Source: Paenibacillus senegalimassiliensis (GTDB lineage: Bacteria > Bacillota > Bacilli > Paenibacillales > Paenibacillaceae). Taken from it: a stretch of DNA of 64,000 bases. The stretch is from NCBI RefSeq assembly GCF_001486585.1, contig NZ_LN909044.1, positions 625,488 through 689,487 of the forward strand, given 5' to 3'. The translations under genes and the position numbers were made by a program. Shown here one piece after another: positions 17,300 through 26,225 of the stretch. The notes beneath the pieces were generated by a model. It did no database searches. It was not told the DNA's origin and was given only the letters and a program-made list of their open reading frames with translations. Position 1 is the stretch's first letter. Every line of letters begins with the position of its first letter.

Positions 17300-18597
17300 T
17301 TAAGCACCGGAACAATGCCTTGCTCCGCCTCATATAGCTCTTCAAACATATGGCCAATCTCCTCCAGGGAGCAAACTGCCGCCGTCAGGGGGTCCACCAT
17401 CAGGGCATGGCGGGCCATTTCCTTGTCGCCTTGCCGTACCGCTTCTACTGCCAGATCAAAGAACGCCATATTCGAACGGCACAGGGCAGCCAAATGCTCC
17501 GGCAGCTTGCCGAAGCGGGTAGGCTGAATCCCCTTGGCATCGACCAGACAAGCTACTTCAACTACCCCATCCGGTGACAAATTTTCGATCAATCCCCGGT
17601 TCGGGACATTACCGTAGATTACCTTGGGTTCGCCCTTGAGTACGCCCTCAATAATAACCGCGGCATATTCCTTGCTGGACTGCAATTCCAGCGGCAAAGT
17701 CCCCTCAAGCTGGCGCACGATCTCTTCATCATTCTCTTTGCGCCAAATCGGCCAATTATCGGCATAGAAGCCTGTTGCCCCATTATACCCCGTACTGCAA
17801 TGCTGATCGATCAGCGACTGCCGCTTCCGATAATACGGAATGTACTCGGAGAAGTGACCGCTGGATTCCGAGACAAAGGCCCCCAGATACTTCATGGCAT
17901 CAAAACGAACCGGGTCCTGCCGCAGCAGCTCAGGGTCCTTGATCTTCTCCAGCAAGATAGGATATATATCCTGTCCCTTGTGGCTAAGTTCCACAAACCA
18001 GGACATATGATTGATTCCCCCGGCTCTCCAATGAAGCTCCTCGTAAGGAATTCCCGCATATTCCGCCAGTTGAGCCGATGAATTCTGAATCGAGTGGCAT
18101 AACCCTACCACCGGCAGCTCGGTAATCCGGGAGGTAAGCAACGTAACTGCTGACATCGGATTGGTGTAGTTCAGAATCATCCCATCCGGGCATAGCTCCT
18201 CCACATCCCTGACAATCTCGATCCAACTGGGGAGCGTTCGCAGCGTTTTGAACAGGCCACCTGGACCTAACGTATCTCCAATACATTGGTTGACTCCGTA
18301 TTTTAATGGAATCTCATATTCATAGCGAACCGTTTCCAGACCGCCAACTTCAATCTGATTGATAATGAACCGAGATCCCCCAATGACCTCCCTGCGGTCG
18401 GTAGAAGCGATCACCTGCCACGATTTGCCCGTCATCTCCACGATCTTCAAGACGAGTCTGCGTGCTAACTCCAGCCGCCGCTCATCGATATCTACCAGGG
18501 CAATCGTTCCCCCGTCCAACCCCTCGATCATCAGAATATCCATCGCAATATCTCTTGTGAAGGCACTTCCTGCCCCGATAATGGAAATTTTCGTCAT
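17296..18597 (-). CDS. Glycoside hydrolase family 4 enzyme, alpha-galactosidase-like
   Basis: About 433 residues from the ATG at 18597, which places the NAD-binding motif ([17 protein letters not shown]) at the very N-terminus as in the family; a GTG at 18612 is a weaker choice. GH4 uses NAD+, Mn2+ and a redox elimination mechanism. Seen are NYTNPM (about 143-148), the metal-ligand motif CHSI (167-170), and GGINHMSW (193-200). The CHS form is the type linked with MelA alpha-galactosidases, against CNVP or CDMP in the phospho-glycosidases. So it probably cleaves an unphosphorylated galactoside brought in by the neighbouring ABC importer. Confidence 0.87.
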   Translation of the reverse strand: MTKISIIGAGSAFTRDIAMDILMIEGLDGGTIALVDIDERRLELARRLVLKIVEMTGKSWQVIASTDRREVIGGSRFIINQIEVGGLETVRYEYEIPLKYGVNQCIGDTLGPGGLFKTLRTLPSWIEIVRDVEELCPDGMILNYTNPMSAVTLLTSRITELPVVGLCHSIQNSSAQLAEYAGIPYEELHWRAGGINHMSWFVELSHKGQDIYPILLEKIKDPELLRQDPVRFDAMKYLGAFVSESSGHFSEYIPYYRKRQSLIDQHCSTGYNGATGFYADNWPIWRKENDEEIVRQLEGTLPLELQSSKEYAAVIIEGVLKGEPKVIYGNVPNRGLIENLSPDGVVEVACLVDAKGIQPTRFGKLPEHLAALCRSNMAFFDLAVEAVRQGDKEMARHALMVDPLTAAVCSLEEIGHMFEELYEAEQGIVPVLK

Positions 18598-18614
18598 CGC
18601 TCTTATCCACACTC

Positions 18615-19439
18615 CTATTTCATGCCTGTCATGGTCAGGCCTTTGATGAATTGCTTTTGAAAGATCAGAAAGACTACGATCACCGGCAAAGTAATCAGAA
18701 CCGCCGCTGACATCACTACGTTGTAATTAACCATATGCGTTCCATTGAAATAGACCAGGGCCAGCGGAACCGTCATCTTGCTCTCATCGTTCAGCACAAT
18801 CAAAGGCCATAGGTAATTGTTCCAGGAATTCATGAACGTGAAGATGCCTAAGGCCGACAGCATGGGCAAGATCAGCGGCGTCACAATACGCAACATTAGC
18901 TTGAACTCTCCGGCACCATCCATTCGGGCCGCCTCCAGCAGTTCCTGCGGAATTTCCTCAATGAATTGCTTCGCCAGGAACACACCATAGGAGCTCACCA
19001 GACAAGGCAGCACGATGGCCATCAGATTGTTAATGAGTCCAAGCTCAGCCGTAATGAGGTAGGTCGGGATCATAATCACCTGAAATGGAATCATCATGGT
19101 TGCCAGAATGAGAATGAACAGCAGCTTCTTGCCCCTAAATTGATGTTTGGCGAAAATATATCCCGTAAGCGCGCTGGTGAACAAGGTCGCAACCGTAATC
19201 ACGATGGAGGTTCCCAAGCTGTTGAACAGCCAGGTCACAAAGGGAGCATCCCGGAATACTGTCCGATATCCTTCCAGACTGGGCTCCCTGGGAATCAAGC
19301 CTCCTGTACCCGCTACGATCTCCATATTGCTCTTCAGCGAAGACAGAACCATCCAGGCATACGGCACCAGCATGATGCCAGCCGCTACAGCCAATACAAG
19401 GATCACTACTCCATCCCAAGCGCTACGTCGATGCAGCAT
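18615..19439 (-). CDS. ABC sugar importer permease, MalG type
   Basis: 274 residues, six predicted membrane helices beginning with VVILVLAVAAGIMLVPYAWM. The coupling-helix motif EAARMDGAGEFKLMLRIVTP (about 170-190) is the EAA loop that contacts the ATPase. MalG-type ends typically have a last helix followed by FIKGLTMTGMK, as here. No ATPase gene is in the operon, which is usual for CUT1 systems sharing a general MsmX-like ATPase encoded elsewhere. AGGAGG lies 7 bases before the ATG. Confidence 0.92.
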   Translation of the reverse strand: MLHRRSAWDGVVILVLAVAAGIMLVPYAWMVLSSLKSNMEIVAGTGGLIPREPSLEGYRTVFRDAPFVTWLFNSLGTSIVITVATLFTSALTGYIFAKHQFRGKKLLFILILATMMIPFQVIMIPTYLITAELGLINNLMAIVLPCLVSSYGVFLAKQFIEEIPQELLEAARMDGAGEFKLMLRIVTPLILPMLSALGIFTFMNSWNNYLWPLIVLNDESKMTVPLALVYFNGTHMVNYNVVMSAAVLITLPVIVVFLIFQKQFIKGLTMTGMK

Positions 19440-19454
19440 GGACTCTACCTCCTC

Positions 19455-20390
19455 TTAATGCTCCCAATTGGCGCGTCCCCCTCTTAATTGCACCAGCGTG
19501 ACGAGCAGGATAACCATAAGGAACACCGTCGCCATGGCAGAGGCATAGCCCATATTGGAGCTGGCAAAGGCCTGATCGTAAATATGTAACGCCAGTACCC
19601 GCGTCTCGTTGAAGGGCTCCCCCTTGGTCATGATTTGAAATTGCGGGAATGCCTGAAAGTAAGAAACTACCGTCGTTACCGACACGAATAACAGCGTCCT
19701 ACGCAGCAAGGGCAACGTAATTTGAAAAAAAATACGCCATCTCCCCGCCCCTTCCAGTAATGCGGCTTCATAGTACATGTCCGGAATGGAGTCCAATCCG
19801 GCAATGAACAGTACAACGTTGTAACCGATATCCGCCCACAAGGTCATCATAATGACGGAATAAAGGGCGTACTGGGGATCAGCCAGCCACTGAATGGGCG
19901 TCAGATGCAGCTTCAACAAAATGAGATTGAACAGACCGTTGTTGTAATTAAACATCGTGCTCCAGACGATGGCCGTTCCTGCCAGCGGTGCAATGGTTGG
20001 TAAGAAGAACAAGGTACGGAACAAGCTCTTGAGCCAAGGAATTCTGACCCGCTGGATAGCGGAAGCTATGCATAATGTAATCACGATATTGACCAGAACC
20101 GTAATCGCCACGAACTTGAAGGTAATCCATAATGATTTCAAAAACACGGCATCACTGGCCATGCGAATATAATTCTCTGCCCCTACGAAGATAGCCTTGG
20201 AGCTAAGCGGATCATACTGAAAGACAGATAACCCCAAGCTCCAGGCAATGGGCAGGAAAGCGAATACGCCAAACAATAGCAAAATAGGTATGAGCGAGAT
20301 GAGGATAAATCTCCGCTTGGCCCGCAGGCCTGCAGCTCTTCCCGTTGGCTTCAACTTATTGGCCTTATTGGCCGAAACAGCAACACGCAT
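19455..20390 (-). CDS. ABC sugar importer permease, MalF type
   Basis: About 311 residues from the ATG at 20390, spaced about 10 bases from GGGG; a GTG at 20402 would overlap the ribosome site. A basic N-terminus (RAAGLRAKRR) precedes six membrane helices, with the EAA-type loop YEAALLEGAGRWRIFFQITL at about 205-225. Partner of the MalG-type permease that follows 15 bases on. Together with the binding protein they form a CUT1 carbohydrate importer. Confidence 0.92.
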   Translation of the reverse strand: MRVAVSANKANKLKPTGRAAGLRAKRRFILISLIPILLLFGVFAFLPIAWSLGLSVFQYDPLSSKAIFVGAENYIRMASDAVFLKSLWITFKFVAITVLVNIVITLCIASAIQRVRIPWLKSLFRTLFFLPTIAPLAGTAIVWSTMFNYNNGLFNLILLKLHLTPIQWLADPQYALYSVIMMTLWADIGYNVVLFIAGLDSIPDMYYEAALLEGAGRWRIFFQITLPLLRRTLLFVSVTTVVSYFQAFPQFQIMTKGEPFNETRVLALHIYDQAFASSNMGYASAMATVFLMVILLVTLVQLRGGRANWEH

Positions 20391-20404
20391 GCCCGAACAC
20401 ACCC

Positions 20405-21706
20405 CTATCGCTTATGTTGGTCCTGGTTATCGTTAATGGCCTGTTCGATCTTCGCGAGTCCTTCCTTCACACTCATTTGGCCCGTAACCATTAATTGAAA
20501 GTGGTCATTGACCTGCTTGAAGAAATAGTCGCGATCCGCTACGGGTCCGATCCATTGACCAAGCGGTAAAGCTTCGATCGGGGTCTTCATATATGGATTG
20601 TTGTTCAGGAATTCAGGATCTTCAGCAATTTCCTTCTTGGCTGGAACGGTAAAAGTGTCCGTGTTCCAGGCAGCCAGATTCTCCTTGAGTGAAACGAATT
20701 GTACGAACTTCAGTGCAGCCTCCTGCTGCTTGCTTCGCTTCGCCACGGTCAGACCCCAGCCGGATTCAGCCGCAAAGGTAGGCGGATTATCCGTGAACGA
20801 AGGCACAGGTACGTATTCAAAATCGCTGACCTTATAGTTGTTCAAGCCTGCCGAAATAGTCCACGGACCGCGGTAGGTCATCGCTGAGTTGCCACGGAAG
20901 AAGTAGTCGGAGGTATCGAGTTCGCCGCCAAAGGTCGTCAAATCCGCAACTTTGTGTTCGGCAATCAGAGAGACCAGCTCAGACATCGCCTTCTCCGCTT
21001 CTGGCGTCCGGAAGTTGACATGCTCATTCTCGCCCCAGAAGCTAGCATTCTGCTGGAGAATCAAGGATAGGAAAGTAAAGGTAATATTGTCGGAGGATAC
21101 GAAGTCGAAGCCCTTAATCTGCAAGGTATTCCCCTGGCGCACTGTCAGCTTCTTGGCGTATTCGACCAGTTCTGCCCAAGTGGACGGGGGCTGCTCCAAG
21201 CCCTGCTCCTTGAGCATTTGCGGATGAATCAACATTCCGCCGTTCTCAATGTTGTATTCCAGCGGCAAGCCATATAACTTGCCATCCCGTAAATACGCAC
21301 CTATAGGAGCGTCATAATACTCCTGTTGCACATGTTCACTATCAGGTATTTCGACGAGCAAGTCATTTTTGGAATAAGCGGGTACCCAGGTTCCGAACAT
21401 CTCGGCGATATCCGGCGGTGTCTCCGCCGAGAAGGATGCCTTCAGCTTCGGATTGTATACATCATAGGGAAAGGTCTGATACTCGATGGTAATATCGGGG
21501 TGTTGGGTCTGAAATTCAGCAACAAGCTTTTTGTATGCGTTTACAATTGCATCTTCCTGGTGACTCCAAAAGACCAGCTTCACCTTATCTTGGCCTTGCG
21601 GGTTCGCGGACGTATTGCCGCTGGTAGCCGAGGAGCCTGTACAGCCTGACGCGACGAACACTACGCAAATCACCGCAAGTAGTAACATCCATTTGGATAA
21701 CCGCAT
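20405..21706 (-). CDS. ABC sugar-binding lipoprotein
   Basis: About 433 residues. The N-terminus carries a lipobox (FVASGC, Cys near 22) after a hydrophobic stretch, so the protein is lipid-anchored outside the membrane. The mature part (KVKLVFWSHQEDAIVNAYKK, later WSHQ and FYDA-type blocks) has the fold of CUT1 solute-binding proteins. The ATG at 21706 is preferred over a GTG at 21712 because of the AAGGGG spacing. First importer gene after the DeoR-type regulator, 73 bases downstream of it. Confidence 0.92.
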   Translation of the reverse strand: MRLSKWMLLLAVICVVFVASGCTGSSATSGNTSANPQGQDKVKLVFWSHQEDAIVNAYKKLVAEFQTQHPDITIEYQTFPYDVYNPKLKASFSAETPPDIAEMFGTWVPAYSKNDLLVEIPDSEHVQQEYYDAPIGAYLRDGKLYGLPLEYNIENGGMLIHPQMLKEQGLEQPPSTWAELVEYAKKLTVRQGNTLQIKGFDFVSSDNITFTFLSLILQQNASFWGENEHVNFRTPEAEKAMSELVSLIAEHKVADLTTFGGELDTSDYFFRGNSAMTYRGPWTISAGLNNYKVSDFEYVPVPSFTDNPPTFAAESGWGLTVAKRSKQQEAALKFVQFVSLKENLAAWNTDTFTVPAKKEIAEDPEFLNNNPYMKTPIEALPLGQWIGPVADRDYFFKQVNDHFQLMVTGQMSVKEGLAKIEQAINDNQDQHKR

Positions 21707-21779
21707 TCGCACATCCCCTTATCTTCCGCATATTAGTCAGCATCTGAAGGGGAGGTTGCTTGAGGATATCAGGCGTATT

Positions 21780-22580
21780 TTATACGGAAGCCGTATGGTC
21801 TAAGGGTGTATGTATGGCAATCTGCTGCTCCCGGCACGCTTGCTCAAACCATCCCTCCGGCGGTCTATTCATAATTACACCCGTTACCTGATTCAGCGGA
21901 GTAATCGTAAATAAAGCGCTCTTCTCCAGCTTGCTCTGGTCGAATACAGCATACACGCTGCTTGAACGTTCCATCATCAATTGGGCAATATGAGCTTCTA
22001 GCTCGGAGTGCATCGTGAAGCCGTGGTTCAACGATACTCCGTCTACCCCCAGAAACATCTTGGTAATATTGATCTTATCAATCACATTCTCGGCTAATGG
22101 ACCACTCAGTTCATAACTCTTGGCACGCATTACACCGCCAATGACCACTACTTGAACTCCCTCGGCATCAGCAAGCTCAAAGGCGATATTCACGGCATTA
22201 GTAACCACCGTAATATTCTGGCGCTGCTTCAGCGCTTTGGCGATAAAGAACGTTGTGGTTCCCCCGGTCAGGCAAATAATATCCCCTTCCTGAACAAGTG
22301 CAGCCGCCGCTTGAGCAATCCGCTCCTTATCCAGCCGCTTAAAGTCTCGCTTGGCGGCAAAAGGCAACTCCGCAGCCGAAGGCATCAGCGCTCCTTCGTA
22401 AATGGCCCCGCCTGTTGTACGAATGATCCCTCCGGCCTTCTCCAGCACATCCAGATCGCGTCTGGCCGTAGCCTCCGAGCAACCCATCGCCTCGATGATT
22501 TCCTGCAACGAAATTTTGCCGTGGGATTTAATCAATTCGAGCGTCTTCGCTCGGCGCAATTCACCCTTTGAATAGTGCAT
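21780..22580 (-). CDS. DeoR-family transcriptional regulator of the carbohydrate locus
   Basis: About 266 residues from the ATG at 22580, with AAAGGAGAG in front. A longer in-frame reading to 22862 runs into the aldolase gene and is not supported. The N-terminal winged helix (ISLQEIIEAMGCSEATARRD, about 18-40) is followed by the sugar-phosphate sensing domain (GDIICLTGGTTTFFIAKAL, then VVTNAVNIAFEL). DeoR repressors respond to phosphorylated sugar intermediates, fitting the kinase/aldolase pathway. It lies inside the operon it probably controls. Confidence 0.88.
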   Translation of the reverse strand: MHYSKGELRRAKTLELIKSHGKISLQEIIEAMGCSEATARRDLDVLEKAGGIIRTTGGAIYEGALMPSAAELPFAAKRDFKRLDKERIAQAAAALVQEGDIICLTGGTTTFFIAKALKQRQNITVVTNAVNIAFELADAEGVQVVVIGGVMRAKSYELSGPLAENVIDKINITKMFLGVDGVSLNHGFTMHSELEAHIAQLMMERSSSVYAVFDQSKLEKSALFTITPLNQVTGVIMNRPPEGWFEQACREQQIAIHTPLDHTASV

Positions 22581-22686
22581 GGCTCTCTCCTTTAAACAAC
22601 CTCTGAATGTGTCCGGGCAGACAAGCCCAGCCGTGTTAGCTCTATTGTGGAGGATGCCAGGATAGATTGCAATACAGCCACCGTTA

Positions 22687-23553
22687 TCAACGCGCAATGC
22701 CAGCCTTGCCGATGCTGCCGCAAAGCCGCATTTTCTCCATAGCCAACTGTTTGACCGCTTCCTTCGCCGGAACCATATACTTACGGGGATCATTCTCTTC
22801 AGGATGATCCGTAAATACGCCCTTGATGGCATTAGAAAAGGCAATACGCAGCTCGGTCGCAATGTTCACCTTCGACATGCCCAGTGCCACGGCTTGGTGA
22901 ATTTGTTCGGCCGGAACACCGGAGCCGCCGTGCAGCACCAAGGGAACATCAACCAACTCAGCGATTCGGGCAATTCGGGCAAAATCAATGTCGGGGCGTC
23001 CCTTGTAGATACCATGTGCCGTTCCGATAGCCGGGGCAAGCGTGAGTACACCCGTCTGTGCCACGAATTGCACGCATTCTTCGGGATCAGCCAATGAGGC
23101 ATGCCTTTCATCCACCACGATGTTGTCCTCAACCCCGCCTACTTTTCCCAGCTCCGCCTCTACATTAACGCCGGAAGCTATGGCAACCTCCATGACTTTA
23201 CGGGTCTGCTCTACATTCTCTTCGAAAGGATACATTGAAGCATCAATCATTACCGAGGTGTAGCCAGCACGAATGCATTGAATGATGGTCGTAAAATCCG
23301 TGCAGTGATCCAGATGCAGTGCCATTGGCAAATCTGTACGATCCGCCGCCGTCTTCGCGGCATGGGCAATGTAATCCGGACCCAGATGCTTGACGGTGCC
23401 TACCGTCGTTTGGATGATTAACGGGGATGCTGTCTCTACTGCAGCTTCGACGACCGCCTGAAGCATTTCCAGGGTATGTACATTGAAGGCAGCGACAGCG
23501 TACTTCTCCCTGCGAGCAACTTGCAGCATTTCCGTGGACGAGATGAGTGGCAT
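22687..23553 (-). CDS. Class II ketose-bisphosphate aldolase, tagatose-bisphosphate (KbaY/GatY)-like
   Basis: 288 residues from the ATG at 23553, which is 6 bases after AAGGAGG; an ATG at 23571 overlaps that site. Counting from 23553, the catalytic Asp82 and zinc ligands His83, His180 and His208 fall in LHLDHCTD, GTAHGIYKG and LHGGSG, at the same positions I recall for E. coli KbaY. Enzymes of this class split fructose- or tagatose-1,6-bisphosphate into glyceraldehyde-3-phosphate and dihydroxyacetone phosphate. The SIS and PfkB neighbours favour the tagatose route, but fructose cannot be excluded. Confidence 0.88.
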   Translation of the reverse strand: MPLISSTEMLQVARREKYAVAAFNVHTLEMLQAVVEAAVETASPLIIQTTVGTVKHLGPDYIAHAAKTAADRTDLPMALHLDHCTDFTTIIQCIRAGYTSVMIDASMYPFEENVEQTRKVMEVAIASGVNVEAELGKVGGVEDNIVVDERHASLADPEECVQFVAQTGVLTLAPAIGTAHGIYKGRPDIDFARIARIAELVDVPLVLHGGSGVPAEQIHQAVALGMSKVNIATELRIAFSNAIKGVFTDHPEENDPRKYMVPAKEAVKQLAMEKMRLCGSIGKAGIAR

Positions 23554-23597
23554 TCCGATTCCTCCTTTCATGAAAAATGGATAATTTTTGTACTTGT

Positions 23598-23610
23598 GAT
23601 TATAATAATC
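23598..23610 (-). promoter_or_regulatory. Palindromic operator over the -10 of the aldolase-DeoR-ABC operon
   Basis: GATTAT-A-ATAATC is a perfect 13-base palindrome that contains the minus-strand TATAAT (23604-23599), about 45 bases before the aldolase start. It is a candidate DeoR-type operator. Confidence 0.5.
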
Positions 23611-23700
23611 TTTTTATTTGATAATTTCAATCATTTTAGAAAAAATAAATCTGTATTTTGCGAGTTTAAGCCATTTATTTTGATTAAAATTATCTTTTAG

Positions 23701-23728
23701 TTGATTTTTTGAGTGAATCAATTATAAA
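23701..23728 (+). promoter_or_regulatory. Promoter of the SIS-domain gene with an inverted repeat at its -35
   Basis: TTGATT (23701-23706), 16-base spacer, TATAAA (23723-23728). The halves TTGATT and AATCAA (23716-23721) form an inverted repeat across the promoter, so the same regulator may control both divergent units. A second TTGACA at 23730 has no usable -10. Confidence 0.5.
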
Positions 23729-23775
23729 ATTGACATAAAGAGTCATTTCATTTTGTATGTGGGAGGGTACCTATT

Positions 23776-24819
23776 ATGAGTTTGACCTATAGTGAAATTA
23801 AGGGCCAATACCAGGCTTTACAGCAAACCTACGATTATATGCTATCTAAGCGTGAGGAACTAACTGCTTTTGTCCAGGCGCAAGACGTGAAGAGTGTAAC
23901 CTTTGTAGGCTGTGGCTCCAGCTATTGCTTAAGTGAGGCGGCGGCATTTACTTTTCGATTACGTACTGGCCTGCCTGCGGTAGCTTTGGCTGCCGGGGAC
24001 CTGATGTTACATGCCCGGCGTTATCGTCCGCTGCTTGAAGGCACGTTGATCATTGCCCCGTCACGTTCGGGTAGCACTAGTGAAGTCGTGGAAGCCCTTC
24101 GCCAGGTTCAAGCTATACAGCGAACGCCGGTACTAGCCATCTCCTGTGTAGAAAATTCGCCGCTCGCTCAAGTAGCCGATTGTGCTCTGGCCCTGCCGTG
24201 GGCCTTCGATCATAGCGTCTGCCAGACTCGTACGGTCACCAATCTCTATGCTGTTAACCTACTGTTAGCCGCCTTTCTGGCTGGTGATGAGGCCTTGATT
24301 GCCGATCTGCAAGCAGCCATTCAGCAAGGTGAAGCCTACATGGCTCGCACCGAGGAAGGAATTCGCCGGACTTCCGATTTTGCCTGGAGTAATGCCGTCG
24401 TACTGGCAGACGGGGAGCTTCAGGGGCTGGCCGCGGAAGGAGCAATTGCTCTGACGGAAATCGCCAAAACACAAGCCCATTCCTATCATCTTCTTGATGT
24501 TCGCCATGGACCGATGGTGACGATTGGGCGGGAAACGCTCGTTATCGCCGCCTTATCTGACAACGATGTGGACCATCAGCGCAACCTCATGCAGGATCTC
24601 AAGGAACGCGGAGCTACCGTCATTGCCTTTGCCGACCGGGCAGACGTGCTGCCGCAGGATATCGTGGATCTGGCCATCACGACCGATCAGCCGCTGGATG
24701 CCGCAGTTCGTGGTATCCCGTTCATCTTCATCCCGCAAATCGCTGCGCTCTCCAGTGCCGAGCGCCACGGCATCAATCCCGACCAGCCGGATGGCTTGAT
24801 GGCCTGGGTTAAGCTGTAA
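23776..24819 (+). CDS. SIS-domain sugar-phosphate isomerase/deaminase (AgaS- or FrlB-like)
   Basis: 347 residues with two SIS folds. The first has FVGCGSSYCLSEAAAFTFRL (about 43-62) and the phosphate-binding IIAPSRSGSTSEVVEAL; the second is near residues 200-330, with LLDVRHGPMVTI. These are the glutamine-independent, GlmS-like proteins that isomerise and/or deaminate 6-phosphosugars. With a tagatose-type aldolase and a PfkB kinase next door, the AgaS activity (galactosamine-6-phosphate to tagatose-6-phosphate) is an attractive guess; a fructosamine-6-phosphate role is the alternative. Divergent from the operon, with GGGAGGG before the ATG. Confidence 0.83.
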   Translation: MSLTYSEIKGQYQALQQTYDYMLSKREELTAFVQAQDVKSVTFVGCGSSYCLSEAAAFTFRLRTGLPAVALAAGDLMLHARRYRPLLEGTLIIAPSRSGSTSEVVEALRQVQAIQRTPVLAISCVENSPLAQVADCALALPWAFDHSVCQTRTVTNLYAVNLLLAAFLAGDEALIADLQAAIQQGEAYMARTEEGIRRTSDFAWSNAVVLADGELQGLAAEGAIALTEIAKTQAHSYHLLDVRHGPMVTIGRETLVIAALSDNDVDHQRNLMQDLKERGATVIAFADRADVLPQDIVDLAITTDQPLDAAVRGIPFIFIPQIAALSSAERHGINPDQPDGLMAWVKL

Positions 24820-24835
24820 CCCAGTCGTAGAACAC

Positions 24836-24917
24836 AAAGGACCTTCCAAGCCTATCTGATCTACTGGAAGCAAAAGCTACCGATAGATCACGAGCTTAAA
24901 AGGTCCTTTATTATTGG
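24836..24917 (+). terminator. Terminator of the SIS-domain gene
   Basis: AAAGGACCTT (24836) pairs with AAGGTCCTTT (about 24900-24909) around a long loop with its own inner hairpin, then TATTATT. Downstream, 24918-25042 contains only a small hairpin (CCCTAC/GTAGGG near 24960). Confidence 0.7.
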
Positions 24918-25042
24918 CTCAAAACCAAAATCATTTCTTGCCATGTGTCCGACGAGGCCCTACGGGTTTGTAGGGTTCTTCCGATCGCTATTGTTCCTGG
25001 ATTTTCCTGATTCAATAAATTCTTATAAGGTAGAAATCCACG

Positions 25043-25867
25043 TTATGCCTGGCTGTCCGCCTGGGAAACGTCCAGCTTCTCGCCAGAAGTGGTATTCGTC
25101 TCCTTCTTGTCCTTGGACAAGAACCAGCCCGCCAAAGCAATTGCAATCAATACCACATAGAAGGTTAATTTCCATGCCGGACTTTTAGCGAAGCTCTCAG
25201 GAATCATCGCGAGGGAAGGATGCGCTAGCGTATACACGGCCAGCTTGACACCTACCCACCCCACAATAACAAAGGCTGCGATTTCCAGTCCCGGCTTGCG
25301 TTTTAGCAGTCCCACAAAAAGGTTAGCCGCAAAACGCATAATGATCATCCCGATAAACCCACCGAGGAAGACAACCAGAAATTGTCCGCCGTCCATACCG
25401 CCAATGCTAGGCAACGGCGTATCCGGCAATACCACGGCCAAAGCTACTGCCGCTAGAATAGAGTCAACCGCGAAGGCGATATCGGCCAATTCTACCTTTA
25501 ACACCGTCATCCAGAAGCCAGACTTCTTCTTCACTTGATCTGGTAGTAATGCTTCTTCCGGCGCCGGCTCTGTCTTCTTCATAAGGACCTTCCGGATAAT
25601 GTGATTCAGTGAAATAAAGAATAAATACAAGGCACCAATCGCTTGCACCTGCCACACATTAACCAGGAACGAAATAATGAACAACGAGAGCAACCGGAAA
25701 ACAAAAGCACCGGTCAGACCATAAAACAAAGCCTTCTTCCGCTCGTCATCCGGCAAATGCTTAACCATGATCGCCAGTACCAATGCATTGTCGGCAGCGA
25801 GCAGTCCCTCTAGCACAATGAGTACCACCAGTACCCAAGCGTATTCCATGAAAATTGAAATATCCAT
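25043..25867 (-). CDS. TerC-family integral membrane protein (probable Mn2+ exporter)
   Basis: 274 residues with about seven membrane helices. TerC family signatures are EGLLAADNALVLAIMVKHL (about 20-38) and VELADIAFAVDSILAAVAL (about 125-143); their acidic residues within helices are thought to bind metal. The YkoY/MeeY-type members export Mn2+ and help metallate exported enzymes. Control by a yybP-ykoY riboswitch directly upstream strongly supports a manganese role. C-terminal tail is hydrophilic. AGGAGTGG precedes the ATG. Confidence 0.9.
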   Translation of the reverse strand: MDISIFMEYAWVLVVLIVLEGLLAADNALVLAIMVKHLPDDERKKALFYGLTGAFVFRLLSLFIISFLVNVWQVQAIGALYLFFISLNHIIRKVLMKKTEPAPEEALLPDQVKKKSGFWMTVLKVELADIAFAVDSILAAVALAVVLPDTPLPSIGGMDGGQFLVVFLGGFIGMIIMRFAANLFVGLLKRKPGLEIAAFVIVGWVGVKLAVYTLAHPSLAMIPESFAKSPAWKLTFYVVLIAIALAGWFLSKDKKETNTTSGEKLDVSQADSQA

Positions 25868-26006
25868 TTTACCACTCCTGTCTCTCTAGTTATTGTTATC
25901 GTTGCTCCAGCCTTTTCTGGCCTCATACTCCTTCTGGTACGGCTCACCTCCGTTACGAACCATAGACTCGGATAACCTGGCACCCCTACCTATGAGCCCG
26001 ATATAA

Positions 26007-26042
26007 CCAAAAAGGCCTCTGCCTACTTCGGCAGAGACCTTA
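26007..26042 (-). terminator. Riboswitch expression platform: intrinsic terminator before the TerC gene
   Basis: AAGGTCTCTGCC and GGCAGAGGCCTT form a stem with loop GAAGTA, followed by TTTTT on the minus strand. The copy GGCAGAGGTCTC just upstream (26061-26050) can pair with the 3' arm instead, a ready antiterminator. This fits metal-dependent readthrough. Confidence 0.85.
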
Positions 26043-26067
26043 ACAAAAGAGACCTCTGCCACTATAG

Positions 26068-26159
26068 GCAAAGGTCTCGCTAACAACGTAATGTTGCCAA
26101 TAAAGCCGAGGATTCTCATCCCGTAATGACGACTTTACTGTACAGCTACTCCCCTTTGG
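26068..26159 (-). ncRNA. yybP-ykoY manganese riboswitch aptamer
   Basis: The minus strand has the hallmark ends CAAAGGGGAGTAGC (26158-26145) and GAGACCTTTGCC (26079-26068), with GTCGTC between them near 26130, closing a four-helix structure as in the yybP-ykoY family. Mn2+ binding stabilises this fold and lets transcription pass the terminator. A short open frame crossing here is not a gene. Confidence 0.9.
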
Positions 26160-26225
26160 AGTTGTTATCTTATTTTGTATCATAACATCTCTCTTAGATA
26201 TAGGGAATACCCTGTGAAGATTTTT

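Noticed and set aside
22581..22862. N-terminal extension of the DeoR gene
   Set aside because: The extra codons overlap the aldolase gene and lack family similarity; the ATG at 22580 has a strong ribosome site.
24950..24985. Hairpin CCCTAC/GTAGGG near 24960 as a second terminator
   Set aside because: Short stem and poor T-run; the stronger terminator at 24836-24917 already ends the SIS gene.
25886..26119. A 77-codon minus-strand frame upstream of the TerC gene
   Set aside because: It runs through the yybP-ykoY aptamer and its terminator; the structure explains the sequence and the translated frame has no protein-like features.
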